Assembly: GCA_018993265.1 (NCBI GenBank)
Contig: JAGKSW010000010.1
Coordinates: 1 to 64,000, forward strand
DNA: 64,000 nt
Source: Nostoc sp. TH1S01
GTDB taxonomy: Bacteria; Cyanobacteriota; Cyanobacteriia; Cyanobacteriales; Nostocaceae
Direction of reading: 5' to 3'
Shown piece after piece: positions 36,741 through 45,225 of the stretch. The notes under the pieces were generated by a model. The model was given only the letters and a program-made list of their open reading frames with translations. It was not told where the DNA came from and did not search any database. The position numbers were made by a program, and so were the translations under genes. Positions within the stretch are counted from its first letter, which is position 1. Each line of letters begins with the position of its first letter.

Positions 36741-37325
36741 ATGAAAATAGCTGCAACTGCGCCTCTCATTGGCCTCAGTTCCTTCTCAGTCATCGTCCTC
36801 TTGAGTTTGCTATCACCTGCCAACGCTCAAGTGCTTTATAGCCAACAAGCACAACCTATAGACCCTAATGCTCCCAATAATCTCCGTCCTGCTTCCCAAA
36901 ATAATAGCCTTTTAAGCATTGAGGGGGGAGAGCGACTGATGAAAGAGGCAGAAGCAGCTGTTTCCGCCCAGAACTACACCTTAGCCGCCAAAAAACTCCA
37001 AGAAGCACGGCAAGTTTATAATCAGCTATCTAACTTTTATCAAGACCTAAACTCTAGCTTTTCTGGTATTGACCTGAGAGTATCTGATTCTCAGCGTCAA
37101 AGAGCCTTGTTAACCGCCCAAAAGCGAGATGAAGCCACATATCAATTAGCACTGGTACATCGCGCCCAAAATCAACCAGAATTAGCCGTACCATTATTAA
37201 TTCAAATTGTTAAAAGTCAAAACCCCACACGCGATTTAGGTAAAAAAGCATATCAACAGCTATTTGAATTAGGTTTTGTTGATACCCCCTACCCCAGACA
37301 AGGCGGTTCAACTTCTCAAAAATAA
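36741..37325 (+). CDS. Exported helical protein, unknown
   Basis: This is a 194-residue protein. A signal peptide (about 1-29, ending SPANAQ) is followed by a Pro/Asn linker and a helical body with TPR-like spacing (EAEAAVSAQNYTLAAKKLQE, YQLALVHRAQNQPELAVPLL). It is probably periplasmic or lumenal. No family is recognised. It is divergent from the subtilase with a 172-bp gap. The stop is followed by GGCAGGAGGCA repeats. Confidence 0.7.
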   Translation: MKIAATAPLIGLSSFSVIVLLSLLSPANAQVLYSQQAQPIDPNAPNNLRPASQNNSLLSIEGGERLMKEAEAAVSAQNYTLAAKKLQEARQVYNQLSNFYQDLNSSFSGIDLRVSDSQRQRALLTAQKRDEATYQLALVHRAQNQPELAVPLLIQIVKSQNPTRDLGKKAYQQLFELGFVDTPYPRQGGSTSQK

Positions 37326-37339
37326 ATCTTGGTCGTTAG

Positions 37340-37450
37340 TCAAAAGGCAGGAGGCAGGAGGCAGGAGGCAGAAGGCGGAAGAAGGACATTTCATACTTCA
37401 CACTACCCTTCGGGAAGCCGCGCAGAGCGCGTCTACACACTTCATACTTT
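37340..37450. repeat. GGCAGGAGGCA tract with nested palindromic insert
   Basis: AAGGCAGGAGGCAGGAGGCA runs from about 37343. The text then turns into TTCATACTTCACACTA, interrupted by CCCTTCGGGAAGCCGC and GCAGAGCGCGTCTAC, before CACTTCATAC resumes. A related mosaic lies at 40075-40155. These are dispersed Nostoc intergenic repeats, with one repeat apparently inserted into another. Confidence 0.6.
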
Positions 37451-37506
37451 TTCTCCCTACTCCCTAATCTGCTAATAATAGAGAAGTAGTTTTTTCAGAA
37501 ATTGCG

Positions 37507-37764
37507 ATGATTAGTCCGCAGCAGATTGAGGCTATGATCAAGGCGGAACTGCCAGACGCTCAGATACAAGTGCAAGACTTGACAGGTGGTGGAGACCACT
37601 ATCAAGTTACAGTCGTATCATCGCAGTTTGCAGGTAAAGGACTGGTGCAACAACATCAGTTAGTTTATGGTGCGTTGCGGCAAGCTATGTCCACGGAAGC
37701 AATTCACGCCTTGGCAGTTAAAACATTTACGCCAGAAACTTGGCAAACAACAACCACTTCATGA
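37507..37764 (+). CDS. BolA-family protein
   Basis: This is an 85-residue class II KH-like protein. [27 protein letters not shown] contains the BolA signature, including the conserved His (QQHQLVY) that helps ligate a 2Fe-2S cluster with a monothiol glutaredoxin. The adjacent downstream gene is exactly such a glutaredoxin, so the pair probably handles Fe-S delivery or iron sensing. Confidence 0.9.
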   Translation: MISPQQIEAMIKAELPDAQIQVQDLTGGGDHYQVTVVSSQFAGKGLVQQHQLVYGALRQAMSTEAIHALAVKTFTPETWQTTTTS

Positions 37765-37839
37765 AATCAATAGTTCTAAGCTATGTTGAGTATTTGCTAT
37801 TGATTTTTTTATATCAGTAACATAGGAAACAAAAATACC

Positions 37840-38163
37840 ATGTCACCAGAAGTCCAAGAGAAAATCGATAACTTAGTAAAACAAAACAAAATTTTTGTTT
37901 TTATGAAGGGAACTAAGTTAATGCCTCAATGTGGTTTTTCTAACAACGTTGTCCAAATTCTCAATACTTTGGGTGTTCCCTTCGAGACATTTAATGTTCT
38001 TGATGATTATGAAATTCGTCAAGGCATTAAGGACTATTCCAACTGGCCAACTATTCCGCAAGTTTATATTGATGGTGAATTCATCGGCGGTTCTGACATC
38101 CTAATTGAAATGTACCAAAACGGATCATTACAGGAAAAAGTGGAAGTTGCCCTAGCTTCGTAA
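37840..38163 (+). CDS. Monothiol glutaredoxin, Grx4/CGFS type
   Basis: This is a 107-residue single-domain glutaredoxin. The active site CGFS is at 31-34 ([11 protein letters not shown]), and glutathione-binding features follow ([20 protein letters not shown]). CGFS glutaredoxins carry 2Fe-2S clusters, often as heterodimers with BolA. The gene is 75 bp after bolA and ends at a strong terminator. Confidence 0.96.
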   Translation: MSPEVQEKIDNLVKQNKIFVFMKGTKLMPQCGFSNNVVQILNTLGVPFETFNVLDDYEIRQGIKDYSNWPTIPQVYIDGEFIGGSDILIEMYQNGSLQEKVEVALAS

Positions 38164-38195
38164 TTAAAAAATAAACTGCAAATAATCTTAATTAC

Positions 38196-38224
38196 AAAAA
38201 AGCCCCCTGTAAGGGGGCTTTTTT
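38196..38224 (+). terminator. Rho-independent terminator after grx4
   Basis: AAAAAAGCCCCCT (38196-38208) pairs with AGGGGGCTTTTTT around a short GTA loop, followed by G. This is a textbook stem with a U tail, 33 bp after the glutaredoxin stop. It closes the bolA-grx4 unit. Confidence 0.92.
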
Positions 38225-38488
38225 GATGGACTACGCTTCCCAAAGCAGAAAAATTACTCAATGGCTTAGTAGCAAGTAACGAATAAAAAATTTTCTGCTT
38301 TTTTAATTAAAATCACAATATTAAACATCCCTCAGGAGAATGAACAAAATTACAACGAGTCTGAGGGCATGTTTTTTCAGTACAATCTCTCCCCAAATTT
38401 ACACCACTGCACACTTGATAAATACAGATAATGTGTTATAATCATCTGCGTCAATCTACGGTTACTTTTAATTGCTAGAGCAAAGGCA

Positions 38489-38737
38489 TTAGTAGTAATC
38501 GTGTTGTGGTTGTGGTTCCGGCATTGCAAAATTTGATGCATCGTACAAGTAGCGGCTGGCTTCCTCTTCTAAACGATGAATCAGATATGGCTCGATAGCG
38601 TTGCCATGTCGCAGTGCGGCTAGATATCCATCCAAATACATCCGCATATCGTCCATACGATAACCGCGATTCCATAGCTCGACGAAGGCGTCTGTGAGTC
38701 TTTGGTAATAGCGGATGGTTTGTGTGTCTTGAAGCAT
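38489..38737 (-). CDS. DUF6761-like conserved cyanobacterial protein
   Basis: This 82-residue protein starts MLQDTQTIRYYQRLTDAFVE and continues LWNRGYRMDDMRMYLDGYLAALRHGNAIEPYLIHRLEEEASRYLYD. It is acidic and helical, with a Pro/Gln tail. It matches my memory of a cyanobacterial family named DUF6761. No function is known. No membrane or signal segment is present. Confidence 0.75.
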   Translation of the reverse strand: MLQDTQTIRYYQRLTDAFVELWNRGYRMDDMRMYLDGYLAALRHGNAIEPYLIHRLEEEASRYLYDASNFAMPEPQPQHDYY

Positions 38738-39223
38738 AACTGCTGTTTGATCTCTTTGGAATGAGAATTGTAAATGATTAACGCTGAAATGTGAAGTGCC
38801 ACTTTCGCCTTTTTAGCGTTTTTGGCATATAAATTATGCCAATGAGCCTGCTTTGATCTACCCCCTCCAGCAGCTACAGCGTATTTAGATCCTATTCCAG
38901 AAAACTGGGAAATTCATTGTTTGGTAATTTATTCTTATGATTTCTTCTCTCAACAACCTGATTTTTGTGGCTGAGGTTAAGCTTGATAAAGCTACATTGG
39001 CACTCCACGAATAGGCTGAAGGCTAGTTACAGTAATTAAAGTTTGATTGAGTAGAAGTTCTTAATAAAGTTACATTTTGCTAAAAGCAAGATGATTGTTA
39101 AGAAGAACTTTTGATAAGTCTAACAAAAATTTAAGAATATTACTAATTAACCTGGGAAATAGGCTGAGTAGAAGATATTGCCGCCCTTCTTTCGAGTAAA
39201 TGTGAAATGAATTGTGATTAGAA
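38738..39223. other. 486-bp gap without a convincing gene
   Basis: TTGGCATA at 38822-38829 and TATGCCAA at 38835-38842 form a perfect 8-bp stem, possibly an operator or terminator. A frame open from 38846 to 38971 encodes about 42 residues with no start codon; I do not call it a gene. The right end holds the promoter of the nrrA-like regulator. Confidence 0.5.
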
Positions 39224-39265
39224 GTAACAAAGGCTACAAAACCTTGAGCATGAGCTTGTTACTTT
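39224..39265 (+). promoter_or_regulatory. NtcA-activated promoter
   Basis: GTA (39224-39226), eight bases, then TAC (39235-39237) make a perfect NtcA box, GTAACAAAGGCTAC. After 22 bases comes TACTTT (39260-39265), a TAN3T -10 box. This is the canonical class II NtcA layout, 33 bp before the start of the response regulator. NtcA is the global nitrogen regulator of cyanobacteria. nrrA is known to be NtcA-dependent in Anabaena, which fits. Confidence 0.75.
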
Positions 39266-39297
39266 GAAAGTCATCAACGCTAAGGGGTCTTACCGCC

Positions 39298-40065
39298 GTG
39301 GGTTCGGTTTGTATTGAAATCGTTGAGGGGAATCCCCATCTAAGGTCGTTGCTGGGTTGGCACTTGCAACAATTAGAGTATAGGGTAAATCAAGCTGCCA
39401 GCATTTATCAAGCAAGAGAAGTGTTTTTAACCCATCAACCTACTCTAGTCATTCTAGATGCGGATCTGCCCGATGGAGATGGTATTGAGTTTTGCCGTTG
39501 GTTGCATCGTCAGCAGCAGCCTTTAATCTTAATGCTGTCTGCACGTAGCAACGAAGCGGATGTTGTGGCTGGGTTAAAGGCGGGCGCAGATGATTACCTC
39601 AGCAAACCTTTTGGAATGCAAGAGTTTTTGGCTAGGGTTGAGGCATTAATTCGCCGCAAACGCACGCCAACTGCACCAGCTTATTTAGACTATGGCACTT
39701 TGCAAATTGATTTAGTGCAACGTCGTGTTCGCTTCCAAGGGGAGTTTATCGATTTAACACCCCAGGAATTTAGTTTGTTGTATGTTTTGGCGCAAGCTGG
39801 CGGAGTTCCTTTGTCTCGGTCAGAATTGCTGCGTCGTGCTTGGCCAGATGCAATTGACAACCCGCGCACGATTGACACTCATGTTTTATCGCTACGCAAA
39901 AAAGTAGAACTTGATCCCCGCCAACCTAGTTTGATTCAAACTATTCGGAATGTGGGATACAGATTTAACATGGAAATTTTGAATGCCAATCTTCCGCAAT
40001 CGCAAACAAAGTTAGCAAAAGAACGGTTTAGTAATCAACGTCCAACACTGACTACTCAACGGTGA
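39298..40065 (+). CDS. nrrA: OmpR-family response regulator, NrrA-like
   Basis: This is a 255-residue two-domain regulator. The receiver has the phospho-acceptor Asp54 (LVILDADLPDGDG) and conserved Lys in DDYLSKPF; the usual N-terminal acidic pair is reduced to Glu7/Glu10 (IEIVEGN). The winged-helix output domain ends PRTIDTHVLSLRKKVELD and IQTIRNVGYRF. From memory the text matches NrrA/Rre37, which promotes glycogen catabolism and heterocyst development under nitrogen shortage. The start is GTG 39298. The perfect NtcA promoter upstream supports the name. No histidine kinase is adjacent. Confidence 0.8.
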   Translation: MGSVCIEIVEGNPHLRSLLGWHLQQLEYRVNQAASIYQAREVFLTHQPTLVILDADLPDGDGIEFCRWLHRQQQPLILMLSARSNEADVVAGLKAGADDYLSKPFGMQEFLARVEALIRRKRTPTAPAYLDYGTLQIDLVQRRVRFQGEFIDLTPQEFSLLYVLAQAGGVPLSRSELLRRAWPDAIDNPRTIDTHVLSLRKKVELDPRQPSLIQTIRNVGYRFNMEILNANLPQSQTKLAKERFSNQRPTLTTQR

Positions 40066-40261
40066 TGATATTACAGCAGGAGGCAGAAGGACGACACTTT
40101 GCTCAAGTCGGGAAACCCGCCCACGCAAGTGTCTCCAGAAGGCAGGAGGCAGGAGTTTAAAAAAATTACTGTTGCTGACATTCACGCTTTTAAAATGTCC
40201 TGGTATGTGCTTCAACTGCTGTAAGTGTTGAGTTTAGGGTGATTTATCAGATAAGAGGTTT

Positions 40262-41032
40262 TTAAATCCATTCTTCTGCGGCTTGAGTTTCTGCTTGAGT
40301 CAAGCTTGCTTGTAAAGTTGCTAAATCTACCTCAGAGGCGGGTTTGTCTGCTAACAACTGTCCTTGGTGCAGGTGTAACAGCCTTGTACAAAACATTTGG
40401 GCTAAATCTAACTGGTGATTGACCATCAAAATTGTAGTTTGTTGGGTTTCGGTTAGTTGAATGAAGATTTGCATCAAATGAGAGGCTGTACCCGCATCCA
40501 AGGCGGATGTTGGCTCATCTAATAGTAAAATTTTGGGTTGGATGATTAAAGCACGAGCGATCGCAACTAATTGCCGTTGTCCTGCTGAAAGCTGTAACTC
40601 ATTCTTACCTAACCAGTCGTTAGGAATATGCAATTGTTCCAGCCAATGGTCAATTCGTTGTTGAATCGTCGGTTTCGGCATCCCGCGCAAAACTAAAGGA
40701 TATTCCAAGGCTTGCTGGACTGTCATCCCCAGTAGCTTTGACTCTTGCAACACCAGTGTCACCGCTTGGCGTAGTTGGATGGCTGGGATTTGGCGATACT
40801 CTTGATTGTCTAGATAGATTTTGCCGCTACTAGGTTCAGTTAAGCGGTTTATCAGGCGTAGTAATGAGGTTTTGCCAGCACCAGTTACGCCGGCGATCGC
40901 AATTCTTTCACCAGGGAATACTTGAAAGGAAATATTCTGTAAAATTGGGTATCCCTGGTGATTGCTTTTTAATTTTGTAAATAGATTAACTTGCTCAAGC
41001 CTGAGTTGGGCTTGTGAAGTGAAATTATCCAT
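40262..41032 (-). CDS. ABC transporter ATP-binding protein
   Basis: This is a 256-residue ABC ATPase. Walker A is GVTGAGKTS (48-56), the signature LSAGQ (148-152), and Walker B LLLDEP (169-174). The switch His lies in MVNHQLD. It resembles phosphate/amino-acid type importer ATPases or YbbA/FetA-like exporters. No permease is adjacent, so the substrate is unknown. The 196-bp gap before it (40066-40261) holds GGCAGGAGGCA repeats and a palindromic insert. Confidence 0.88.
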   Translation of the reverse strand: MDNFTSQAQLRLEQVNLFTKLKSNHQGYPILQNISFQVFPGERIAIAGVTGAGKTSLLRLINRLTEPSSGKIYLDNQEYRQIPAIQLRQAVTLVLQESKLLGMTVQQALEYPLVLRGMPKPTIQQRIDHWLEQLHIPNDWLGKNELQLSAGQRQLVAIARALIIQPKILLLDEPTSALDAGTASHLMQIFIQLTETQQTTILMVNHQLDLAQMFCTRLLHLHQGQLLADKPASEVDLATLQASLTQAETQAAEEWI

Positions 41033-41119
41033 GGTCTAGAAATATATAGTTTTTTAATGCTCACGCAGAGGCGCAGAGGCGCGGAGAGTGCCTTTGAGCT
41101 TTGACGTGAGACTTTAAAT

Positions 41120-41677
41120 TTAAGATAGTGTCAAGGCTGTATTAATAGTCCAAGCATCGACTAACAGCAGTAATAATGTAAATCCAAATAAAATCGCATA
41201 CATCCAAGGTTGTGCTAAGGGACGGACATCTGTGGTGTCTATGCCTGTTTTGGCTTGGACGATGTTTACTAATCTGGCAAAACCAGCTACGCGCATCGGT
41301 AATAAATAAGCTTTACCATCTTTGCTGAGGAAATAATAAACTAAACCGCCTTGACCTGTAGAACGGGGTTTTAATTCTTTAACCTCTGACCAAGGTAAAG
41401 TCCAACCTTTACGAAAGAAACGCGGAACCCAAACAGGGTAAGTTACCTGAATTTCTTGGTCGTTGACAATTACTCTTTCTGTCAAAACTGCATAGAGTCC
41501 GACAAAGCCAATGGCAATTCCTACCCACAGTAATGACGGTGGTGTTGGTGCTGCTGTTGCTTGGGCTAAAAATGGCAATGGTACTGTGAGTGCTACATAT
41601 AAACTCAACAGGGTAATCCGAATCAACGGAGATAGGCGAAATATAGTTGTAGAGGTATTAGCTGAGTTGGCTGTCAC
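41120..41677 (-). CDS. Membrane protein with PH-like segment, unknown
   Basis: This is a 185-residue protein. Two N-terminal membrane helices (about 17-40, 48-65) are followed by a beta-rich cytoplasmic stretch (VIVNDQEIQVTYPVWVPRFF, LPWSEVKELKPRSTGQGGLV, YYFLSKDGKAYLLPMR). A final helix lies at about 160-178. The middle resembles a bacterial PH domain of the type attached to membrane anchors. Cyanobacterial conserved unknown. It is upstream of the ABC ATPase on the same strand, 87 bp away, with a CACGCAGAGGCGC repeat between. Confidence 0.65.
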   Translation of the reverse strand: MTANSANTSTTIFRLSPLIRITLLSLYVALTVPLPFLAQATAAPTPPSLLWVGIAIGFVGLYAVLTERVIVNDQEIQVTYPVWVPRFFRKGWTLPWSEVKELKPRSTGQGGLVYYFLSKDGKAYLLPMRVAGFARLVNIVQAKTGIDTTDVRPLAQPWMYAILFGFTLLLLLVDAWTINTALTLS

Positions 41678-41719
41678 GGTTCCATTATGATTGTTGCTTT
41701 CAGTTTTATCCTAACTGGA

Positions 41720-41900
41720 AGGTTTATATCCTGGCGACTGAAGTCGCGGCTATACAAGCAAAACCCCTCCGGGTGACGCTCCTAACGTCGCTAACGCTGC
41801 GCTAACGCCAGTCGCCTGCGGAGGGAAACCCTCCCGCAGCGCTGGTCTCACCGCCTGCGCGGGTTCTAAACCCTTAATTTTCTATCAGTTTCAGGTAATT
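41720..41900. repeat. GC-rich Nostoc intergenic repeat (GCGACTGAAGTCGCGGCTATACAA type)
   Basis: GGCGACTGAAGTCGCGGCTA is an inverted repeat. It is followed by AACGTCGCTAACGCTGCGCT and further palindromic GC-rich text (GCCTGCGGAGGGAAACCCTC). A relative lies at 49264-49440. The GC content contrasts sharply with the flanking gap. No coding. Confidence 0.65.
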
Positions 41901-41971
41901 TTAAGATACAGGACTTACGCACAAGGCACTAAACAAACCACAGAGGCACAGAGTTCACAGAGATATGAGTG

Positions 41972-42433
41972 CTAAGGTAAATACTTCTGTACCACAGTCC
42001 AGCCAGTCCAGGATACCCAAGCAAAGGCGGCGAAGAGAATAATATTTACAGTAATGTGTAAAGTTCTTACCCAAGGTCTTCTGGGGTGAATTTGAGTTGC
42101 ACTGATAGCAGATAGCAAAACTAAAAATACTACTATTAGCCCAGCAGGCAAGTGTGATGAATGTCCTAAAGAACCAAAGTGACCTAATGTGCCGATAATA
42201 CCGATCGCCAATAACAATAACACTAAACTCACCATGCTAATGCCCATTGTATAGTGGAGCGATCGCACGTCTTTCCGCACCACCGGAAACCCTGGAAAGC
42301 TAGGCATAGACTGGGAAGTTCTAGCTTGCCACATCCATATACCTGTGATGGCTAATAATAAATATGCTAACAACGATAATCCCATCGACCAAGCGGCGAT
42401 TTTCCACAGCCAGAGAAAAGAGGGTAGGTGCAT
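41972..42433 (-). CDS. DUF4079 family membrane protein
   Basis: This is a 153-residue protein from the ATG at 42433. A longer start at 42496 would translate a TTCACACTTCAGACTT repeat (HFRLHTSDF) and is rejected. Four membrane helices are seen, with LHYTMGISMVSLVLLLLAIG, SLGHSSHLPAGLIVVFLVLL and the paired histidines in RTLHITVNI. The text fits DUF4079, a cyanobacterial family related in pattern to cytochrome b561-like four-helix proteins. Haem binding is an inference. Confidence 0.75.
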   Translation of the reverse strand: MHLPSFLWLWKIAAWSMGLSLLAYLLLAITGIWMWQARTSQSMPSFPGFPVVRKDVRSLHYTMGISMVSLVLLLLAIGIIGTLGHFGSLGHSSHLPAGLIVVFLVLLSAISATQIHPRRPWVRTLHITVNIILFAAFAWVSWTGWTVVQKYLP

Positions 42434-42538
42434 AAAGTCTGAAGTGTGAAGTCTGAAGTGTGAAATTTGATCCTTTAGCCTCCTGCTTTTTGACAAATGA
42501 CAAAGGACAAATGACTATTAACCATTTACACAATAGAA

Positions 42539-42562
42539 AAGGTTGCTGATATCAGCAACCTT
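42539..42562. terminator. 24-bp perfect palindrome, bidirectional terminator
   Basis: AAGGTTGCTGAT at 42539-42550 is followed directly by its exact complement ATCAGCAACCTT to 42562. On the + strand it is followed by AAATTTTTTTTG and on the - strand by TTCT after a T pair. It lies just downstream of the DUF1830 gene on the reverse strand and probably terminates it. Confidence 0.75.
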
Positions 42563-42605
42563 AAATTTTTTTTGATCAAATTTTTTTATTTTAATCAAGG
42601 TATGA

Positions 42606-42983
42606 TTAACCAGCAATTGTTAAAGGTTTTGTTGTATCTCCGCTTTTGGTATTAATTGACTGAACTATGGGATTTTTACTGATGGGGTCGAGGGTAGATG
42701 ATTCGGTATTAAAATCACTACTGCTTGGTTCTTGAAGTGCAAGGCGATCGCACGGAATCGTATCCGATAAAATTGCACTTGCCATCATCCCCGTATGAAT
42801 CTCCATTTGAGCTTCTATTGGGGCTTCAAACACGAGGCGCTGCCCAGGAAACACAACCCTTTCAAAGTACCAGTTAGCGATGTTAGAGATCCGAGCCACC
42901 TGGATTTTGTTTGTGGCATTAACGTAGCAGCAGAGAATTTTCCCCGATTGCTCAGGTGGTAGAGAATCTAGTATTTGAGCCAT
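42606..42983 (-). CDS. DUF1830 family protein
   Basis: This is a 125-residue protein. The N-terminal 65 residues (GKILCCYVNATNKIQVARIS followed by NWYFERVVFPGQRLVFEAP) match DUF1830, a cyanobacterial family of unknown function. The C-terminal 45 residues are polar, Ser/Thr-rich and probably disordered. No signal peptide is seen. A candidate NtcA promoter lies 47 bp upstream of the start and a 24-bp palindrome lies past the stop. It therefore looks like a stand-alone unit with possible nitrogen control. Confidence 0.85.
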   Translation of the reverse strand: MAQILDSLPPEQSGKILCCYVNATNKIQVARISNIANWYFERVVFPGQRLVFEAPIEAQMEIHTGMMASAILSDTIPCDRLALQEPSSSDFNTESSTLDPISKNPIVQSINTKSGDTTKPLTIAG

Positions 42984-43029
42984 AACTGCCGAGGAGCTTT
43001 ACGCCAAACATTGTATATTACACCAGCCC

Positions 43030-43072
43030 AGACTAACACTGGCTGATCCCCAGTTGCTGTAACTCCGACTAC
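43030..43072 (-). promoter_or_regulatory. Candidate NtcA promoter for the DUF1830 gene
   Basis: On the reverse strand GTAGTCGGAGTTAC (43072-43059) fits GTAN8TAC. After 23 bases TAGTCT (43035-43030) fits TAN3T. This is correct class II spacing, with the gene start about 47 bp further. The motif has only nine fixed bases, so chance is possible. Confidence 0.45.
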
Positions 43073-43547
43073 CAACTGAAAATTTCTACGTTATTTCTAT
43101 CTAAAGATATGTTCAAGTTATGAAAATTTTATAAAAAAAATCTATTTTTAAAAAATTATACACTATTAAGCAAAATTTTTAATTGTTTTCTTTGGTAACA
43201 AATTTGTCGTAGATATTAATTAACTATCGATAGAGGATGTAACTTCTTCCTCTAGCTTGTATCTTTATTTTCATGAGTTTGGGTTTGCTTCTATCCCGAA
43301 GAAGATAGCAAGGGATCATCGCTTAATGATTAGACTCAATGTTATGGTAAAGATATATGAACAATTTATTCATAAAACAATCTCTCCTGTTTGATGCCTA
43401 GCAAATTTAGCCATTTCCGCCATTCCTAACTGGAAAAATGTGAAAGCACAAAGTTGCTTCAACGTCAAACTAGATTGTCATAAATAAAACTAAGCAAACC
43501 CATTTCCAAACTGACAGTATCTCTCGCTTTCCTTAAAGAATGGCAAG
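43073..43547. other. 475-bp AT-rich gap upstream of radical SAM gene
   Basis: The gap is strongly AT-rich, with an A-run at 43133-43140. No gene, repeat or clear hairpin is recognised. It must include the promoter of the radical SAM gene. Confidence 0.4.
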
Positions 43548-45140
43548 ATGGAGGTTAAAACACTGATGATCGAAAATCGCATTCTCTACGTTCGCCTTCC
43601 TTGTAACCCCATCTTTCCCATTGGGGTTGTTTATCTATGTGATCATGTCCACAAGCTATTCCCTAATATCGAACAGCGCATTTTCGATTTGGGAACAGTA
43701 CCACCTTTAGACTATGCAGCAGCGTTAGATCGCTGTATCGATGAATTTAAGCCCACGCTGCTAGTATTTTCTTGGCGGGATATTCAGATTTATGCACCAG
43801 TGGGTGGGCGTGGCGGGAACCCATTGCAAAACGCTTTTGAATTTTACTACGCGAAAAATCCCCTAATCAAATTTCGCGGGGCTTTGGGTGGTTTACGCAT
43901 CTTCATTGCCTACTATGTAGAGTTGTGGCGCAATTTGGGATTAATCAAACGCGGTTTAAAACGTGCCCAAAAATATCACACTGACGCGCGTGCAGTGGTT
44001 GGCGGCGGCGCAGTCAGCGTATTTTATGAACAGTTGGGTAAAAGCTTACCTTCAGGCACAATTATTTCTGTGGGTGAAGGCGAAACCTTGCTTGAGAAAC
44101 TCTTGAATGGTAAAGAATTTCGTGATGAACGTTGTTATGTAGTTGGGGAAGGGAAACCACGCCAACGCCTAATTCACGAACAACCTACGCCATTGCAAAA
44201 AACCGCTTGTAACTACGACTACATTGAAAGCGTCTGGCCAGAGTTTAACTATTATCTGCAAGACAAAGACTTTTATATCGGTGTGCAAACCAAGCGCGGC
44301 TGTCCGCATAACTGCTGCTATTGTGTTTATACCGTTGTGGAGGGTAAACAAGTACGGATAAATCCCGCCGAGGAAGTTGTGGCGGAAATGCGACAACTAT
44401 ATAATCGCGGTGTGCGGAACTTTTGGTTTACCGATGCTCAATTTATCCCAGCGCGGAGATATATCAATGATGCCATCGAATTATTACAGGCGATCGTTGA
44501 TTCTGGGATGACAGATATTCATTGGGCAGCATACATCAGAGCCGACAATTTAACACCGGAATTGTGCGACTTAATGGCTAAAACCGGGATGAACTATTTT
44601 GAAATTGGCATTACCAGTGGTTCTCAAGAACTGGTACGCAAAATGCGGATGGGTTACAACCTGCGGACTGTCTTACAAAACTGTCGTGATTTAAAAGCAG
44701 CCGGGTTTAACGATTTAGTTTCTGTCAATTATTCCTTTAACGTCATTGACGAACGCCCGGAAACTATTCGCCAAACCATAGCTTATCACCGCGAACTAGA
44801 AAAAATCTTTGGTGCAGATAAAGTCGAACCAGCCATCTTCTTTATTGGACTGCAACCCCATACCCATTTAGAAGAATATGCCTTTAAAGAAGGCATCCTC
44901 AAACCAGGGTACAATCCTATGAGCTTGATGCCGTGGACAGCTAAAAAGCTGCTTTGGAACCCTGAACCACTTGGTTCTTTCTTTGGCGAAGTCTGCTTAC
45001 AAGCTTGGCGACAAAATCCCAATGACTTCGGACGAGAAGTTATGAAGATTTTAGAACAAAGGCTAGGATGTGCGGAGTTAGAAGCAGCACTGTCCGCACC
45101 AATTGAGGCAACAGAAAAGCAATTAGCAGGCGTATCATAA
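43548..45140 (+). CDS. Radical SAM protein, photosystem II high-light acclimation type
   Basis: This is a 530-residue B12-binding-like plus radical SAM protein. The 4Fe-4S cysteines are Cys252, Cys256 and Cys259 (KRGCPHNCCYCVY). The N-terminal part (about 10-200; AVVGGGAVSVFY, ISVGEGET) has the Rossmann-like cobalamin-binding pattern. The C-terminal part has IGITSGSQELVRKMRMGYNL and FIGLQPHTHLEEYA. I recall a cyanobacterial family named for photosystem II high-light acclimation with this text. The substrate is unknown. The start could also be Met7 (43566). Confidence 0.8.
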   Translation: MEVKTLMIENRILYVRLPCNPIFPIGVVYLCDHVHKLFPNIEQRIFDLGTVPPLDYAAALDRCIDEFKPTLLVFSWRDIQIYAPVGGRGGNPLQNAFEFYYAKNPLIKFRGALGGLRIFIAYYVELWRNLGLIKRGLKRAQKYHTDARAVVGGGAVSVFYEQLGKSLPSGTIISVGEGETLLEKLLNGKEFRDERCYVVGEGKPRQRLIHEQPTPLQKTACNYDYIESVWPEFNYYLQDKDFYIGVQTKRGCPHNCCYCVYTVVEGKQVRINPAEEVVAEMRQLYNRGVRNFWFTDAQFIPARRYINDAIELLQAIVDSGMTDIHWAAYIRADNLTPELCDLMAKTGMNYFEIGITSGSQELVRKMRMGYNLRTVLQNCRDLKAAGFNDLVSVNYSFNVIDERPETIRQTIAYHRELEKIFGADKVEPAIFFIGLQPHTHLEEYAFKEGILKPGYNPMSLMPWTAKKLLWNPEPLGSFFGEVCLQAWRQNPNDFGREVMKILEQRLGCAELEAALSAPIEATEKQLAGVS

Positions 45141-45225
45141 AATACACAGTCATCAAGGGATGGGGTATAAAAGACCTTCCAACATTCCCCACTCCCTACT
45201 CCCTACTCCCTACTCCCCACCGCCT

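Noticed and set aside
38846-38971. 42-codon open stretch rich in proline then aromatic residues
   Set aside because: No start codon, no ribosome site and no recognised family; too short to call a remnant.
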